A stretch of DNA of 64,000 bases from Pleurostoma richardsiae (taxonomy: Eukaryota; Ascomycota; Sordariomycetes; Calosphaeriales; Pleurostomataceae): contig JANBVO010000059.1 of NCBI GenBank assembly GCA_030052745.1, positions 107,855 through 171,854 on the forward strand, in the 5' to 3' direction. Position 1 is the first letter of the stretch; each line of letters begins with the position of its first letter. The notes below the pieces were generated by a model. The model worked only from the letters and a program-made list of their open reading frames with translations, was not told where the DNA came from and did no database searches. The translations under genes and the position numbers were made by a program. Below, piece by piece: positions 1 through 12,223 of this stretch.

Positions 1-2328
1 GTTCCACGCAGAGATATCAGAAGAGGAGAGCGCTTCGCGGTTCGGCCGGTGGGAGAAAGCGGTCCAGATGTGCAGGGGCTGGTTGTCATGAGTACGAGGC
101 GGAGTGATTCTGTGAGGTTTATATGCGAGCGGTACGGATTCATGACTGTAGGATAGGCGCGTCCTGCTTTTTCCCTTGGTCTAGGCGAACATGAGATAAC
201 CTTTCCACCATCACGGCACCTGTATGCAAACCATTCCTTCCTTAACTGTGGAGCTGCAGACTGAAATGACGCGAGGAGAGTTGAGATCTCACCACGCCTA
301 CCCCCGACCCAGCAGGCTAACGTAAACCGTAGGTACGTACCTTGGGGATTTTCTGGACAATATTTCTCGTTATATTTGCGCTATAATTAGGTGGTAGAGC
401 AATGTTGCTATCTCGGTGTTCCCCCGAGGTAGGTGAAGTTTCTGCCTCCTATTCCTGGGCCTAGGCAGCCTAACAGAACCCAGATCGTCGTGGGTCCAGA
501 ACCCTGAAGAACCTGGACTAAATGATGAGGTCTTTGTCTTAACAATTATGTAGCATTGTCAATTATTTGGAAAGTTATGGGAGTCGCAGTCTTCCTTGAA
601 TGTACGTTGGGATAATCAGATAAAGTGACTTGTCAAGGCTTCACAAACCATCAAATCGACGTGCAATCCTTGGGCTTCAATTAAATTTAGTTTTCTCTGG
701 AAAAATAACATTGGTCTGGATATTGTCTCGTGAATTGTGTCTCATGAGGTGCTTCATGTCTCTCAGGTGCCCCTTCTTCAGAGTATTGAGGTGTTGCGAT
801 AGATCTAACCCATTATCCTAATCTTCAATCCGGCTATTTTCCACGCACGGCAAGTGGTAGATAACAAGTAGATCGAGTTGTTGTCACCTTCTGGAGTCGT
901 CTAGAAATGTGACACTAATACGATGTGACCACCATCGACGACCATGCCGCAAAACACCGGCTGAGAAATGGCTGACGCCGGCCGGCTGGATACACACTAT
1001 GTACTGTACTTCACGTACTGTAGGAAATCCTTGCCACCTCAGAGATCTCGTGGCAGGGAACCGCCTCATGCAACAAGGATGTCACTATCCTGGATTGTGG
1101 ACTGTGGAGGTTAAGCATGTCATGGGAGCAACCCGTGATTAATGACTAAGATGCACAGACAGGTGTTACAACGGGAACCACACTCAAATCTGAAGTCTGA
1201 ACACCTTCTGGCGATTTAGCACTGATGGCGATCATTTTCACCTCCATTATAGGCACAAAACGCGGATTTGGATTTCGTGTGTGATCGACCGCTCGCATTG
1301 CCGTTGATAAAGCCAGCTAGTTAGCTAGGCCTCTCTTGCTCCCGCAGTCTAGAGCCCGGGTCGCAGAGACAGAGAGACGGATACAAGAGGTTCGGAACCC
1401 AGGAGGAAACCTTCCGGAGGATCCCTATCGCATCACGCCACAGTTCGGGACTGCTAGATGCGCGACGGCGGGTATAAACTAGCAATGAGCCTGAGTCGGA
1501 CATCTCCGGGGCGGCGGAGTTATTGATCACCGGACATTTTGGCCACTTTTTTTGCTGTGATCAGGGCCTTTTCTGCAGGGTCCACAGCCACTGAAGAGCT
1601 GCAGGTCGGGCACCACACCCCGAGCACCACGTGGGACTTAGCCTCCTGCAACTCGGTGTTCGTACCCGAGAAGCGAGGCGCCAAAGGGTTCGGTGAACTC
1701 GGCCGACATGCATCTAGTCGGTGGAGAAGGATTGGTGGCCCCCACAGCATCCTTGGTGCCGTTCTCCGTATTTGCTCCGGGCACTCACTGCCAAACCCCC
1801 ATGGGCAAGCAGCTTTTGTCCGGACGCAGTCCTCCTGCCATGGCCCACGGGCCATACTGGAAACAGCGGCTGAGCCGGCTCGAGGACGACGCCATGGCCG
1901 GAGTCTGGTCGTTCTCTCGTCGAACACACGCCCTAGAAGATCCGTCTGTCAGTGGCGGAAACAACGCAGAAAAGTCTTGCCTCCGCTTTTGCTCGTCCGT
2001 TCGTTCGTCATTACGCCGAACCGGACGGGCCACGGCAGGGAAAAGAGCCGTCAAGGGTAAGATACACAAGTGCCTTTTCAGAACGTTTATCTTGACTGTT
2101 TCTCTTCCCCAAACCCGTGTGGTTCTTGCTCTTCCCTCTTATGGTCTGTGGCTGCTCGCGGCGTTGCAAAAAATCTCGCGTCGCTTGCTCCCCACGCGTT
2201 GACACCTTGACGCGACGAAATCCAGTCCACGGCTACTCCCGTAGCTGCTTGACTTACACCGAGTCTGATATATTGAAACTACTCTTCTTCTTCGGCTCCT
2301 TTTTGTGTTCTATTCTGTCATTGTTACC
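1..2328. other. Stretch without a supported gene; 5' flank of GUT2
   Basis: No open frame here carries a recognisable domain. Overlapping open frames on both strands between about 1520 and 2060 look like chance frames in GC-richer DNA. The last 250 bases before the GUT2 start are pyrimidine-rich (CTTCTTCTTC-type runs near 2280-2300), which is common in fungal promoters and leaders and is probably the GUT2 promoter/5'UTR. Confidence 0.5.
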
Positions 2329-4460
2329 ATGTCGTCTTCCACTTTCCGTCAGTCAACGCGACGGCTAGCTCGCGTAGCCGCCGTGTCGGCAACAGCCGGC
2401 GGCGCGCTCCTTGCGGGTGTCTACCTCCTGACGAGGTCTCCGGCGCCGGTCTACGCGCCAGTGAAACTGCAAAGGGACGAGGCGGGCCATATTGTCCCTC
2501 CCAAGTTTCCCAACCTCAAGTCGCGCGCCGAGCAGCTCGCCGACCTGCGACGGCACGGCGCGGGCACCGACTTGGAGTCCACATACGACCTTGTCGTCAT
2601 CGGTGGAGGGGCGACCGGCACAGGCATCGCGCTCGACGCTGCTACGCGGGGTCTCAAGGTGGCCCTGCTGGAAAGGGGTGACTTCGCAAGCGGCACGAGC
2701 AGTAAGAGCACTAAGCTCGTGCACGGCGGCGTCCGATATCTGGAGAAGGCGGTGTGGAACCTCGACTACGGTCAGTTCCAGCTTGTGTGCGAGGCGCTGC
2801 GGGAGCGCAAGAACTTCCTGAGCATCGCGCCGCACCTGTCGTCTTCGCTACCCATCCTCATCCCCATCTACACCTGGTGGAAGGCGCCGTACTTCTGGGC
2901 TGGCACTAAGGCGTATGACCTACTAGCTGGTAGCAAGGGTCTCGAGAGCTCGTACATGCTGAGCCGGAAGGGCGCGCTGGATGCGTTTCCCCTGCTCAAG
3001 AAGGAGGGCTTGCTCGGGGGCCTGGTGTATTATGATGGCCAACACAACGACTCGCGCATGAACGTCTCGCTTGCGCTCACCGCCGCGCTGTACGGCGCCA
3101 CAGTTGCAAACTACGTCGAGGTCACTAGCCTGGAGAAGGGCGCAGACGGCAAGGTCTGCGGCGTCCGGGCTCGCGATGCGATCTCCGGCGGCGATGGTTC
3201 CGAGTTCGTTGTTCGGGCGAAGGGCGTCATCAACGCCACAGGCGCCTTCGCCGACGCGATTGAGAAGATGGATGACAGCAGAAAGCCGGATATCGTGTGT
3301 CCCAGCTCCGGTGTGCATGTCTCGCTCCCAGGTTACCTTAGCCCGAAGAAGATGGGCCTCCTGGACGCAAACACGTCGGACGGCCGCGTCATCTTCTTCC
3401 TGCCGTGGCAGGGCCGAATGATCGCCGGAACGACGGACACGCCTTGCAGAGTGGAGTCGGATCCCGTGGCCAACGAGAAGGATATCGACTTCATCCTAGA
3501 GGAGGTTCGTAAGAACCTCGATGTGGACGCGCCTGTCACTAGAGAGAACGTCTCCGCGGCTTGGTCTGGTACGTGTTGCGGTTACTTGTCCATGTCTTGA
3601 GACAGTTTGTACTGACACCCAAGCTAGGAATTCGGCCGCTCGTCAGGGACCCTAGCTCGCCCAACACCGAATCACTCGTTAGAAACCACCTCATCACCGT
3701 CTCCGAGTCCGGACTCCTCACGTGCGCCGGCGGGAAATGGACAACATACAGGCAGATGGCTGAGGATGCAGTGGACGAGGCGATCAAGGTCTTCGGCTTA
3801 ACACCAAAGCAGCCGAGTGCAGTCGATATCAGTGGGATGGGCATCGAGTCCGACGTTGTGGCAAGGGATGGCTCGTGTCAGACGCGTAGGGTTCGGCTCA
3901 TCGGCACCCACGGCTACAGCGCCTCGCTGCCCTCTCAACTGACGGAGAAGTACGGCCTGGACCACGAGACGGCCGAGTCCCTGGCGCTGAACTACGGCGA
4001 CCGTGCCTGGGAGGTCGCCTCCATGTCCGCCGGCGGTGCCGCTGATAGCTTCCGGCCAGCCAGGCTTTCGCCGCAGTTCCCCACGCTCGAAGGGGAGATC
4101 CGCTACGCGGCCCGCAATGAGTACGCTCAAACAGCGTCCGATTTCCTCGGACGGAGGACACGCATCGCGTTCCTGGATTGGCAGGCCGCCCTCGAGGCCT
4201 TGCCCAGGGTGATCGACGTCATGTCGGAGGAGCTCGGGTGGAGCAGCGTCAGAGAGGCGCAGGAGTGGAGGGAGACGGTGCAGTATCTCGTTTCGATGGG
4301 CTTGCCTAGAGAGATGGAGTCCTTAACGAGGGAGGAAGTCCTGGATAGAACGCACAGGACGACCCGAGGGCGGGACAGACGACCAGTTAAGAGCATTGCC
4401 GGAGGCGCCAAGAGGGAGGAGGCTGGGTTTGCGGGCGTTGCAGCACCTGTTTCTGCATGA
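2329..4460 (+). CDS. GUT2: Mitochondrial FAD-dependent glycerol-3-phosphate dehydrogenase
   Basis: Exons 2329-3568 and 3628-4460; the 59-nt intron (GTACGT...CTAG, branch site ACTGAC) joins WSG to IRPLVRDP in frame, giving 690 aa. The family oxidises sn-glycerol-3-phosphate to dihydroxyacetone phosphate at the outer face of the inner mitochondrial membrane and passes electrons to ubiquinone, serving glycerol use and the glycerol phosphate shuttle. The N-terminus is basic, followed by a hydrophobic anchor at about residues 20-42. The FAD-binding dinucleotide fold is VVIGGGATGTGIALD near residues 88-102, followed by the conserved STKLVHGGVRYLEKA segment. The C-terminal DAO_C-type domain lies in exon 2. 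The ATG at 2329 is chosen because upstream in-frame GTG is not a fungal start. Length is close to yeast Gut2 (about 650). No defect seen. Confidence 0.95.
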
Positions 4461-4708
4461 TTTATACACTTAGACATGACGATACCATTATTTAATTTAG
4501 AGCATACATGTGGGAGAGACTGGGCTCTGGTCATCGGCAAAAGAACGCACTTCCCTGCCCTTCCTTCGGTCTCAATGTGGTACCGGTGCATGGAATGGAT
4601 ATGGCTAGAATTATGTACCTAGATTATTATGTGATTAAAGGTATCAAGGCTAACACAAGGAAATGAGTCTATACACATCAAACAAATCGCATCACCCCGG
4701 ACTCAGCG

Positions 4709-7700
4709 CTACGCCGTACACGCTGCCGCTCCCTTACTCGTCTTCGTCTCCCAGCTAGTTACTGTCGCTGTTATCTTTACCGTTGTCACCTTGTTCACCG
4801 TCTCCCTGGACGTGACCGTCCCTGTTGGTTCTAGCGTCTGCGTCACGGTCTTCCACACCACAGACGTACCTGTGGGCTGTGTCACAGTCTGCTTGACGGT
4901 CGTGTCCTTACTGTAGGTCACGGTCAAAGTTGAAGTTGGCAGCGTAGTGGTGGTCTGGACAGACACGGTCTTGTAGCTCGTCGTCGTCGAGGCTGGAAGA
5001 GTAAACGTCGACCATGCGGTAGTTGTGGTGAAGACTGTTTGTAAGACCGTCGAAGTCGACGGCTTGAGGGTGGTGGTCTTGCCCGTCTCTTTAGTGACGA
5101 CGAGAGAGACCGTCGAGGTGCTTCCAGGAACGGTTGTGGACGAGTACTTGGTGCTGGTGGACACGCTCGTGCTGGTGACAGTCACCGGCTTCAGTGTCAC
5201 TGTCTTGCCTGTTGTCTTGGTCGTGGATGTGACAGACGTGAACGTCGACCCGGGAATGGTGACGTAAGATGTCTTGACGTCGGTCGTGTACAAGGAGTAC
5301 ATCGTCACCGTCACGGCAGGGGCCTCCACGGCGCGGGGAACAAGAGTTGGAATAGTATCCCTGAATGTGATCGGCTCGTCGCGTCGGAGCTTGAGTTTTG
5401 CATTCGTGGGAATGCAAGTCAAAGTAGTCGAGGTCTTTTTCGTTGAAGTTGAGGTTGTGAAGACAGTGGAGTAGACAGTGGTTGCCTTCTCCTGGACTGT
5501 TGTCACCCCTGAGTCACCTACTGTCGCAGTGGTAGTACTCGTGACCTTCACGCTCTTCGGCGTCGACGTGTATGTACTGGTCTGCGTGGTGCCTATCGAG
5601 ATTGTGACGGTCTTGGGCTTCGGGGTCGAAGTCTTGAGCGATGTTACTGTCGTAGTCGTCTTCACCGTCGATGCCTTTGCGGTGACGGTCTTGATGGAGC
5701 TCGTCACCGACTCGGAGGTGACTGTAGAAGTCTTCACGGTCGCAGCCGGTGTGACAGTGGAGCCTACATTGACGAGAAGAGTAGATGTCTGAGTGACTGT
5801 CTCGTCTGGCTCGATGATGGTGCTCATGATGGTCGTGCCGGTCTTCTGCACAGACATGCGAGTTGTTGGCGATGGTGTGATAGTCGTACCGACGTCAGTG
5901 GTAAAGGTCGACGTACGTAGGAGCGTCTCATCCGGTGCCGTGGTGGTCAATGACAAGGTCTCCTTGATGGTCGAGATTCTGGTGGTATATACGGTTGATG
6001 TGGAGAGCCACATAGAGGAGGATGACAGTGTCGACGATGACGTAGACGACACGATAGTTGAGCTAGTAGTCGGAGTCGTCACGTTCCCGGCTGTGAAAGG
6101 GGTAGCGCTCACGAGCGTCATATTGATCCACGATGTGGAGGAGAAGAAGTTTGCAACCTCAAACTGTACCGCGTCGGCTGCAGTTAGCTGCGTCGCGAAA
6201 CTCGCCCGGCTGCCCGTACTTGCGCCGGGTCCGTAATTACTCATCTCTCCGAACAAGACGCCGTCGGTGCGCGGGTCACTCTTCGACCACTGCTCCCAGC
6301 CTGCGGCCTCGATGCACGAGCCCAGGTAGCTCTGGATATACGCAACTCGCGCGTACGCATTCCAAGGACGGCCGAGAGAGATTTCCGAGAAAGAGTCATC
6401 GTTTGCAGGAGTGATAGTGCACTGGTCGAACACGAAGCCACCCACCGAAGTGTTAGTGCTTCGCTTGTCTGCTGTGAGCGAGACATCGTCGCTGTTGGGA
6501 GAGATAGTGCTGCTCAAGAAATACCCCGAACCGCTACCCCAGATCATGTCGATGTTGCCCTCAATGTAGGAGTTGTAGGCGAAGAAGTAGCCATTGATTA
6601 GAAGAGCATCTTGATTGCCGTACACCTGGCATCCGTAGAGCGAGGCGTACTTGCTGCTCTTGACACCAAAACCAAGGGTGGCATAACTGCAAGAAGGAGT
6701 CAGCGAAGATATCGATCGTGCTTACAAGTAACAAAATAGAAGAAAATAGGACTGATTGAGGATAGATATATAGGAGTGTAGGAGATAAAGAAGCGAAGGA
6801 GCCACGAGAGACAAGCGGCCAGAGGACGGAGGGGATATTGAGCCCTGGGGACTAGCAGGAGTTGGGAGATTGGACTTACTCCTTTGTTGTCCCAAAAGTA
6901 TTGGCAAAGTTGATATTGATGGCCTGGAAGTAATTTCCGGTAGCATAAACGGTAGCAGAGTCCGAGTTGGACGCATCTGCCTGCGTGTCGATACCTTTAT
7001 CATAGGTGATCGTCACCTGATTCTGCGCGTAGTCGCTGGAAGCGTTCGAGTAGCCGATGAAGATGGTTGTACCGGACTTGTTCAGAACCAACTGCTCCTC
7101 GTAGGTTCCTGGGTAAATGAAGACGGTGGCCGTGACCTTGCTCGATGTCGGGAGTGCGTTGAGCGCCGACTGGATCGTGTCGTACGTCGTAACCCCATCA
7201 ATCTCCGTCTTAGAGACGATGAATGCGCCGGCGGGCGGTGTTGTCCCGTCGTACTCGGTGTCTGAAGGTGTAGTGGTGACAGCGGTGGCCGGGGTTGGCG
7301 TCACGATAGTGTCCCAATAGGTGAGGTCGAGCCACGACGTGTCCATAACGGTTGCCAAGGGGTATGTATCACTAGTGAGCAGCGTGCAGTTTTGCCATGC
7401 TACTCTAGCAGCAGCATTGTTCTCCCAGTTTCCAGGGCCTGAGTTGTTGAACTCCGCGAAGGTGATATGGTCGGTGTTCGGCGACGACGTACCCCAGATC
7501 TTCCATCCACTCGGGTTAATGATGTCGTCCAGATAGCTGTTCTTGACAATCACCATAGCGTAGCTCGAGTACGGTCGCCCCAGGTAAACGGACTGCGTTA
7601 GATCCACTGTTGCGCTCGCTGCAGCTGTGAACAGGCACTGATCAAAAATGTAACCGCCTGCAGCTGAGGAGGATGCTCGGCTCTGGGCTGTGATGGCCGA

Positions 7701-10700
7701 CTTCTGGCGTTTGGCACCGATCGTACACCCCTTGAAGTAAGCCCTGCTGTAACCCCAAATGAAGTCGATGGCACCTTCAATGTAGCAGCTCTCATAGTAC
7801 TGTTGGCCTTGCTTGTCGCCGGTGAGCAGTGTGTCTTGCCACCCGGTGAAGGAGCAGCCGTAGAAACCGATTTTGTTGCCGTATATGCTAGCCGCGAGGG
7901 TGACATAACTTGATTGTGACCCGTCGAGGTTATCGGAGTTTACTATATCCACGTTGTACATGCTGACCTGGCTGGCAGTGGATAGTGTAGCTGTCTCGGC
8001 ATCGCTGTGTCCGGTTGGCAGAGGGCTGACAGAGAGTCCACGCGCGTGCGTGATGGTCACGGTGTTACCACTGTATGTTCGGCCAGGGCTCTGCTCCGTG
8101 TAGCCGATAATCATCACCGGGCCCGATCGGTCAATAGAAGGGACCTGCTCACTGTAAGTGCCCGGGTACATGAAGATGATTTGTGTACTCGAGTCATCGG
8201 GAAGGCTTGCGAGCGCGTCGGTCAGGTTGCTGTATGAGCCGCTGATTGTTCCTCCAGCAGAGACGAGCACAGCAGCGGTCGGGGGCACAGTGCCATCAGT
8301 GGGATGTGCCCAGATAGCCCCAGATGTTTGTGTAGCAACTGACGTCTGTGTAGCGGATGCGGTGCTGCTTGCGGTGGCGCTGACACTGTAGCTGGGAACG
8401 TAGTTGTACGCTTCCATATCAATCCAACTAGTGCTGCCTAAGAACGAACTCAGAGTGTATGAGGCTGCTTCGGAGGCCGTGAGGTTCGTAGCGAATGACG
8501 CTCTTGAGGAGCTCCAGCTGCCAGGGCCGCTGTTATTATATTCGCCAAAGACGACATCCTATTCTATCATTAGCAATCGAACGAGTTGGAAACGAAGTGA
8601 GGCGTCTAAGAATGTATACGCAAGGGAACGGCTGGTAGTGTCTTAAAGAGCTGCATGGCAGAAGAGAAGTAGAATCGTTGTAGTGCCACAGTGAAAGAAC
8701 TTACCGATGTCTGTGGGCTGCTGGTAGACCAGACCTTCCAGCCCTGCGAGCTAATGTGCTTGTCAAGGTATGAGTTCATGTAAACAGCAATGGCATACTG
8801 AGACCACGGCCGCCCAAGGTAGGTTGAGCCGTAGGAAGTACCGTAGGAGCTCGAGTACGTAATATAGCAGGAGTCGAACACGAATCCTCCGGCCCAGGTA
8901 GCACTTGGGCGGTTCTGGGCTGTTATGCAGGCACCGGCCGTGTTGGATGCGATGTAGCACTGATGAAAGTAGGCTTTGCTGTAACCCCAGATGAAATCGA
9001 CACTCCCCTCAATGTAGCAGTTGCTAAAAAGCTGCACCCCTTGGTTCGCCAAGAGGGTGTCCTGATAGCCCTTGAAGGAGCACCCATACGCCGCCATATT
9101 GGCTCCGTAGAAGTCGGCAGCCAGTGCCGCCGTGTTGGATGTCTGCGGGTACAGATTGATAAAGTCGATGTTGTAGAGAGCGAGACCAGATCCGTCTGTC
9201 TTCTTGGAGTTGAGGACGGGAGTGAGCTCGTCTTCGTTGAGCGACGTAAGGAGGCCGTAGCTGAACTGGATTTTGACCGTATTTTGCGAGAAATCATTCG
9301 GGAAGGAGGTCTCGCCACGCAGTGTAACCATGCCAGTACGGTTCACCCAGACTTGCTCCGTGTACTCGCCTGCCAGGATGTAAACGGTGTACGCCTTGCC
9401 ATCATTTGGTAGTGCTGCAACGGCGGACATGACGGAAGTATACTGACCCGCTGCTGGAGTCGGAGCTACCGTGTAAGTTGCGGAGTTCGACGCAGTAGAT
9501 GTTGCCGAGACGGCAGCTACGGAGCTTGCTGTTGTCGTTGTCGTTGTCGTTGTAGTGGCTGCTTGATACACCGAGTCTGGGAAGCCCGAAAAGGGGCCTA
9601 TAGCATCACTATCAAGCCAGCTGATGTCCCCCAGTACACTTTCGGCCGTGTACGCCGAAGTGTCCGAGAGAACTTGCACGATAGAGCTGCGGGACGTAGT
9701 AGACGAGCCAGGGCCTGTGTTGTTACCTTCGACAAAGGTTGGTGCCGAGCTGGACGAGGAGACCTTCCAGCCTACCGCTGCGATATGCTGATCGAGATAG
9801 GAGTTGACGAAAGCAACATGTGCTAAAGTTGAGTAGTCTCTACCCAGGTATGTCGAACTCTTTGGCACCGACGCCGAGGCGGGAACAATGGCGGAGTGAT
9901 CAAACACGACACCTGAACTACCGACCGACGTCTGGTACTGCTGAGCAACAATGGTCTGCGCAGTTGTTGTGCTATCGGAGACGATGATAGAGTTGTAAAA
10001 GTAGGCAAACCCCTGGCCCCAGATAAAATCGGTGGTACCGCTGATGGAGCAGCCAGCGAAATAGAAGGATCCATAGTTTAGCAGTAAGCTGCCTTGAGAC
10101 GAATTGATGTTGCAACTATAGAATGCGGCCTTCTTGGCTTTTATCGAGACTGCAACGGCCTGATAGTTAGTCGTGGGCGTATAATCGTTCTCAAAATCGA
10201 TGTTATAGAAGGTTAGCTGGTTTGTGTAGTACTGTGTCGACTGGAAGGCTCCTGTGGCAGCTGAACCACCGGCACTGGACAAGACGGCGCCTGAAGTCCT
10301 AATTGTCACGCTATTGGAAGACCGAGAAAGTGTGTCTGTCGACTCCCCGCGAAATGTGGTTGCACCGGTGCGCGCGTTAGGGAAGACGATCTGCTCCGTG
10401 TAGGTACCGGCTAGGATGTAGACGTAGCGGGAAGAAGAATCTAGAGGCAAATCGGCGACTGCAGAAGAGATGCTCGTATAGTTGGCACATGAGCCCGCGG
10501 GACCAACGATAAGTGCCGTGCTTGGTACCGAGGAGGGCAGAGAGCAGCTAGAAGCACTCCCTACAGCACTGCTGTAGGATGTACTAGTCGAGAGAAGTGA
10601 TGTAGATGTGGAGGAGTCAAGTGTGACTGAAACCGAGGTCACTGGCCCGCTTGACGTAGAGATGCTGAATGGCGCGCTCGAAAGGACCGAAGTCGTCAGG

Positions 10701-12223
10701 GTTGTTAAGGAAGTTGACGTTGCGACAGCACCGGATGAGCTCGAGAGACTGGGCGTGGACGATACAGACGAAGAGCTAGAAACGCTGCTAGTGAGCGTGC
10801 AGGCTGGTGAGTACCCACTGGAAGACGAAGAGGTAGTCGAGACTGAGGACGAGGGTGCTGATCCAGTCGAGGTGGAAGAGGATACTGATATCACAAACGT
10901 CGTTGAACCCATCAGGGAGCTGGGCGAGGTTGAAGAGCTAGAGCTAGACACTGTAGAGGTAGAGCTCAATGTTGATGAAGACCCTGTGCTGCTCGATTGT
11001 GCCTCATGAGCCGCCTGGATGGAGCTCAAGAGAGTTGTATCCACCCAAGAGAGGCTGGATGTGGCGACTGAGGGATACACGTTGGCAAAGAAGCTTGAAA
11101 GCTCATACGGAGTCAGTCGCGCAGCGTCGGTGACCCAGGTCACATACGCAGCCCTGCTAGCCTCATTGTTCAAGTAGCTCCCTGCGCCGGTAGTCAGGAA
11201 CTCGATGTAGGTGTTCTGAGCCAGCTGGGTCTTAGAGTCAACGTGTGCACCTGAGGGAGCAACTAGACTCTCCAGGACCGAATTCCGATAAACAACGACC
11301 GACCCTTCACCGTTGCCAGCCGCAAGGTAGACATAATTGTTGCTAGTTCCTGGCTTCTGTATGACCGAGCAGGTGTCGAAAACAACCGTCGAATTGTACT
11401 GCACGCCGCCTGACACCGCACCTTGGCTGTAGACCAGCAGGGCGTTCTTACTGGTTGCAGTGATAGTAGAGCCATATATGTAAAGGGATGGATAGGAAAA
11501 GACAACTTTATCGGCTGCCTCAAGGTAGGAGTTTGCGATGAACCCGGCGGCATAGTTGCTGCTGATACCTACCGACCCGGCCGCAACGAACTGGCAGGCG
11601 TAGAAAGCATTTTGTGCCCCGCGAAGGTAGACCGTACCTGCTGCCGAGGAGGTATTGGTGTTGAAGAAGTTGATATTTCTCCACGTAACGCCTTTGGTAG
11701 CTACGGAATACGTTACCGGGACATCTGTATTCGAGATGGTGACCAGGTTGGACGAGTAGTCGACAGAATCGGCAGACTCCCCGACTATGGTGACTGCAGC
11801 AGTAGCCTGGATGACGACACTTTCTGTATACGTCCCGGCTTTAATAGTAACCGTCTGCCGACCATTGCTCTGCGCGTACTGGAGGGCTGCGTTGATGGCC
11901 GTGAACTGGCCGGTACCGTCTAACGCGACAGTGACGAGAGAAGAGGAGACTAGGATATTGTCAGGATGCTGCTACAGTACGTGTCTAGAGGATGTCATAC
12001 AAGTCGAAGTTGCGGGGACCAGGGCAGAGGTAGTAGACGCTGTGCTACTAGTCGAAGCTGAGGTTGCAGTTGTGACTAAGAGATCACGGGCATCAGCGCT
12101 TGGGATGACAGTAGAAGCCGAGCTCGAGCAAGCGTTGACTGTAGACGTGGTGATGATGGTCGTTGCCGCACCTTGAGCAATGGCGCCCCAGCAAGAGAGG
12201 CCGAGAAGGAGAAGGGACAGCAT
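4709..12223 (-). CDS. Giant secreted pectinesterase with five tandem CE8-like domains
   Basis: Four exons: 12001-12223, 8705-11949, 6880-8558, 4709-6686 (introns 51, 146 and 193 nt), 2374 aa, phases consistent. Two introns interrupt conserved pectinesterase motifs (SSPQTS|DVVFGEYNNSGPG; NTFGTTKD|YATLGFG), so the exons belong to one gene. Order: signal peptide (from MLSLLLLGLSCW); CE8-like domain 1 about 80-385; Ser/Thr linker about 390-550; domain 2 about 553-857; domain 3 about 898-1200; domain 4 about 1250-1575; domain 5 about 1599-1905; Thr/Ser/Val-rich tail to the end. CE8 enzymes demethylate pectin. Domains 3, 4 and 5 keep the Gln-Asp motif (QDTLL, QDTLL, QDALL), the second Asp (DFIWG, DFIWG, DMIWG) and LGRPW/LGRPY/LGRPW. 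Domain 2 has QGSLL and LGRDY; domain 1 lacks these motifs. The ATG at 12223 is preferred over an upstream in-frame GTG. No GPI-type C-terminus is evident. Confidence 0.85.

Noticed and set aside
1520-2060. Overlapping open frames of 135 and 173 codons on both strands
   Set aside because: No domain, signal peptide or splice support; they overlap each other and look like chance frames in GC-richer promoter DNA.
5025-6236. Long plus-strand Val-rich open frames
   Set aside because: They are antisense to the Thr/Ser-rich repetitive tail of the pectinesterase, whose codon composition creates open antisense frames.
4709-11416. Three separate pectinesterase genes instead of one
   Set aside because: Each internal frame lacks its own start and signal peptide, and the breaks fall inside conserved CE8 motifs that are restored by GT-AG introns in matching phase.
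11950-11980. A 31-nt first intron in the pectinesterase
   Set aside because: Too short for fungal splicing; an upstream GTATGA donor gives a 51-nt intron with a CTGAC branch site and keeps the frame.
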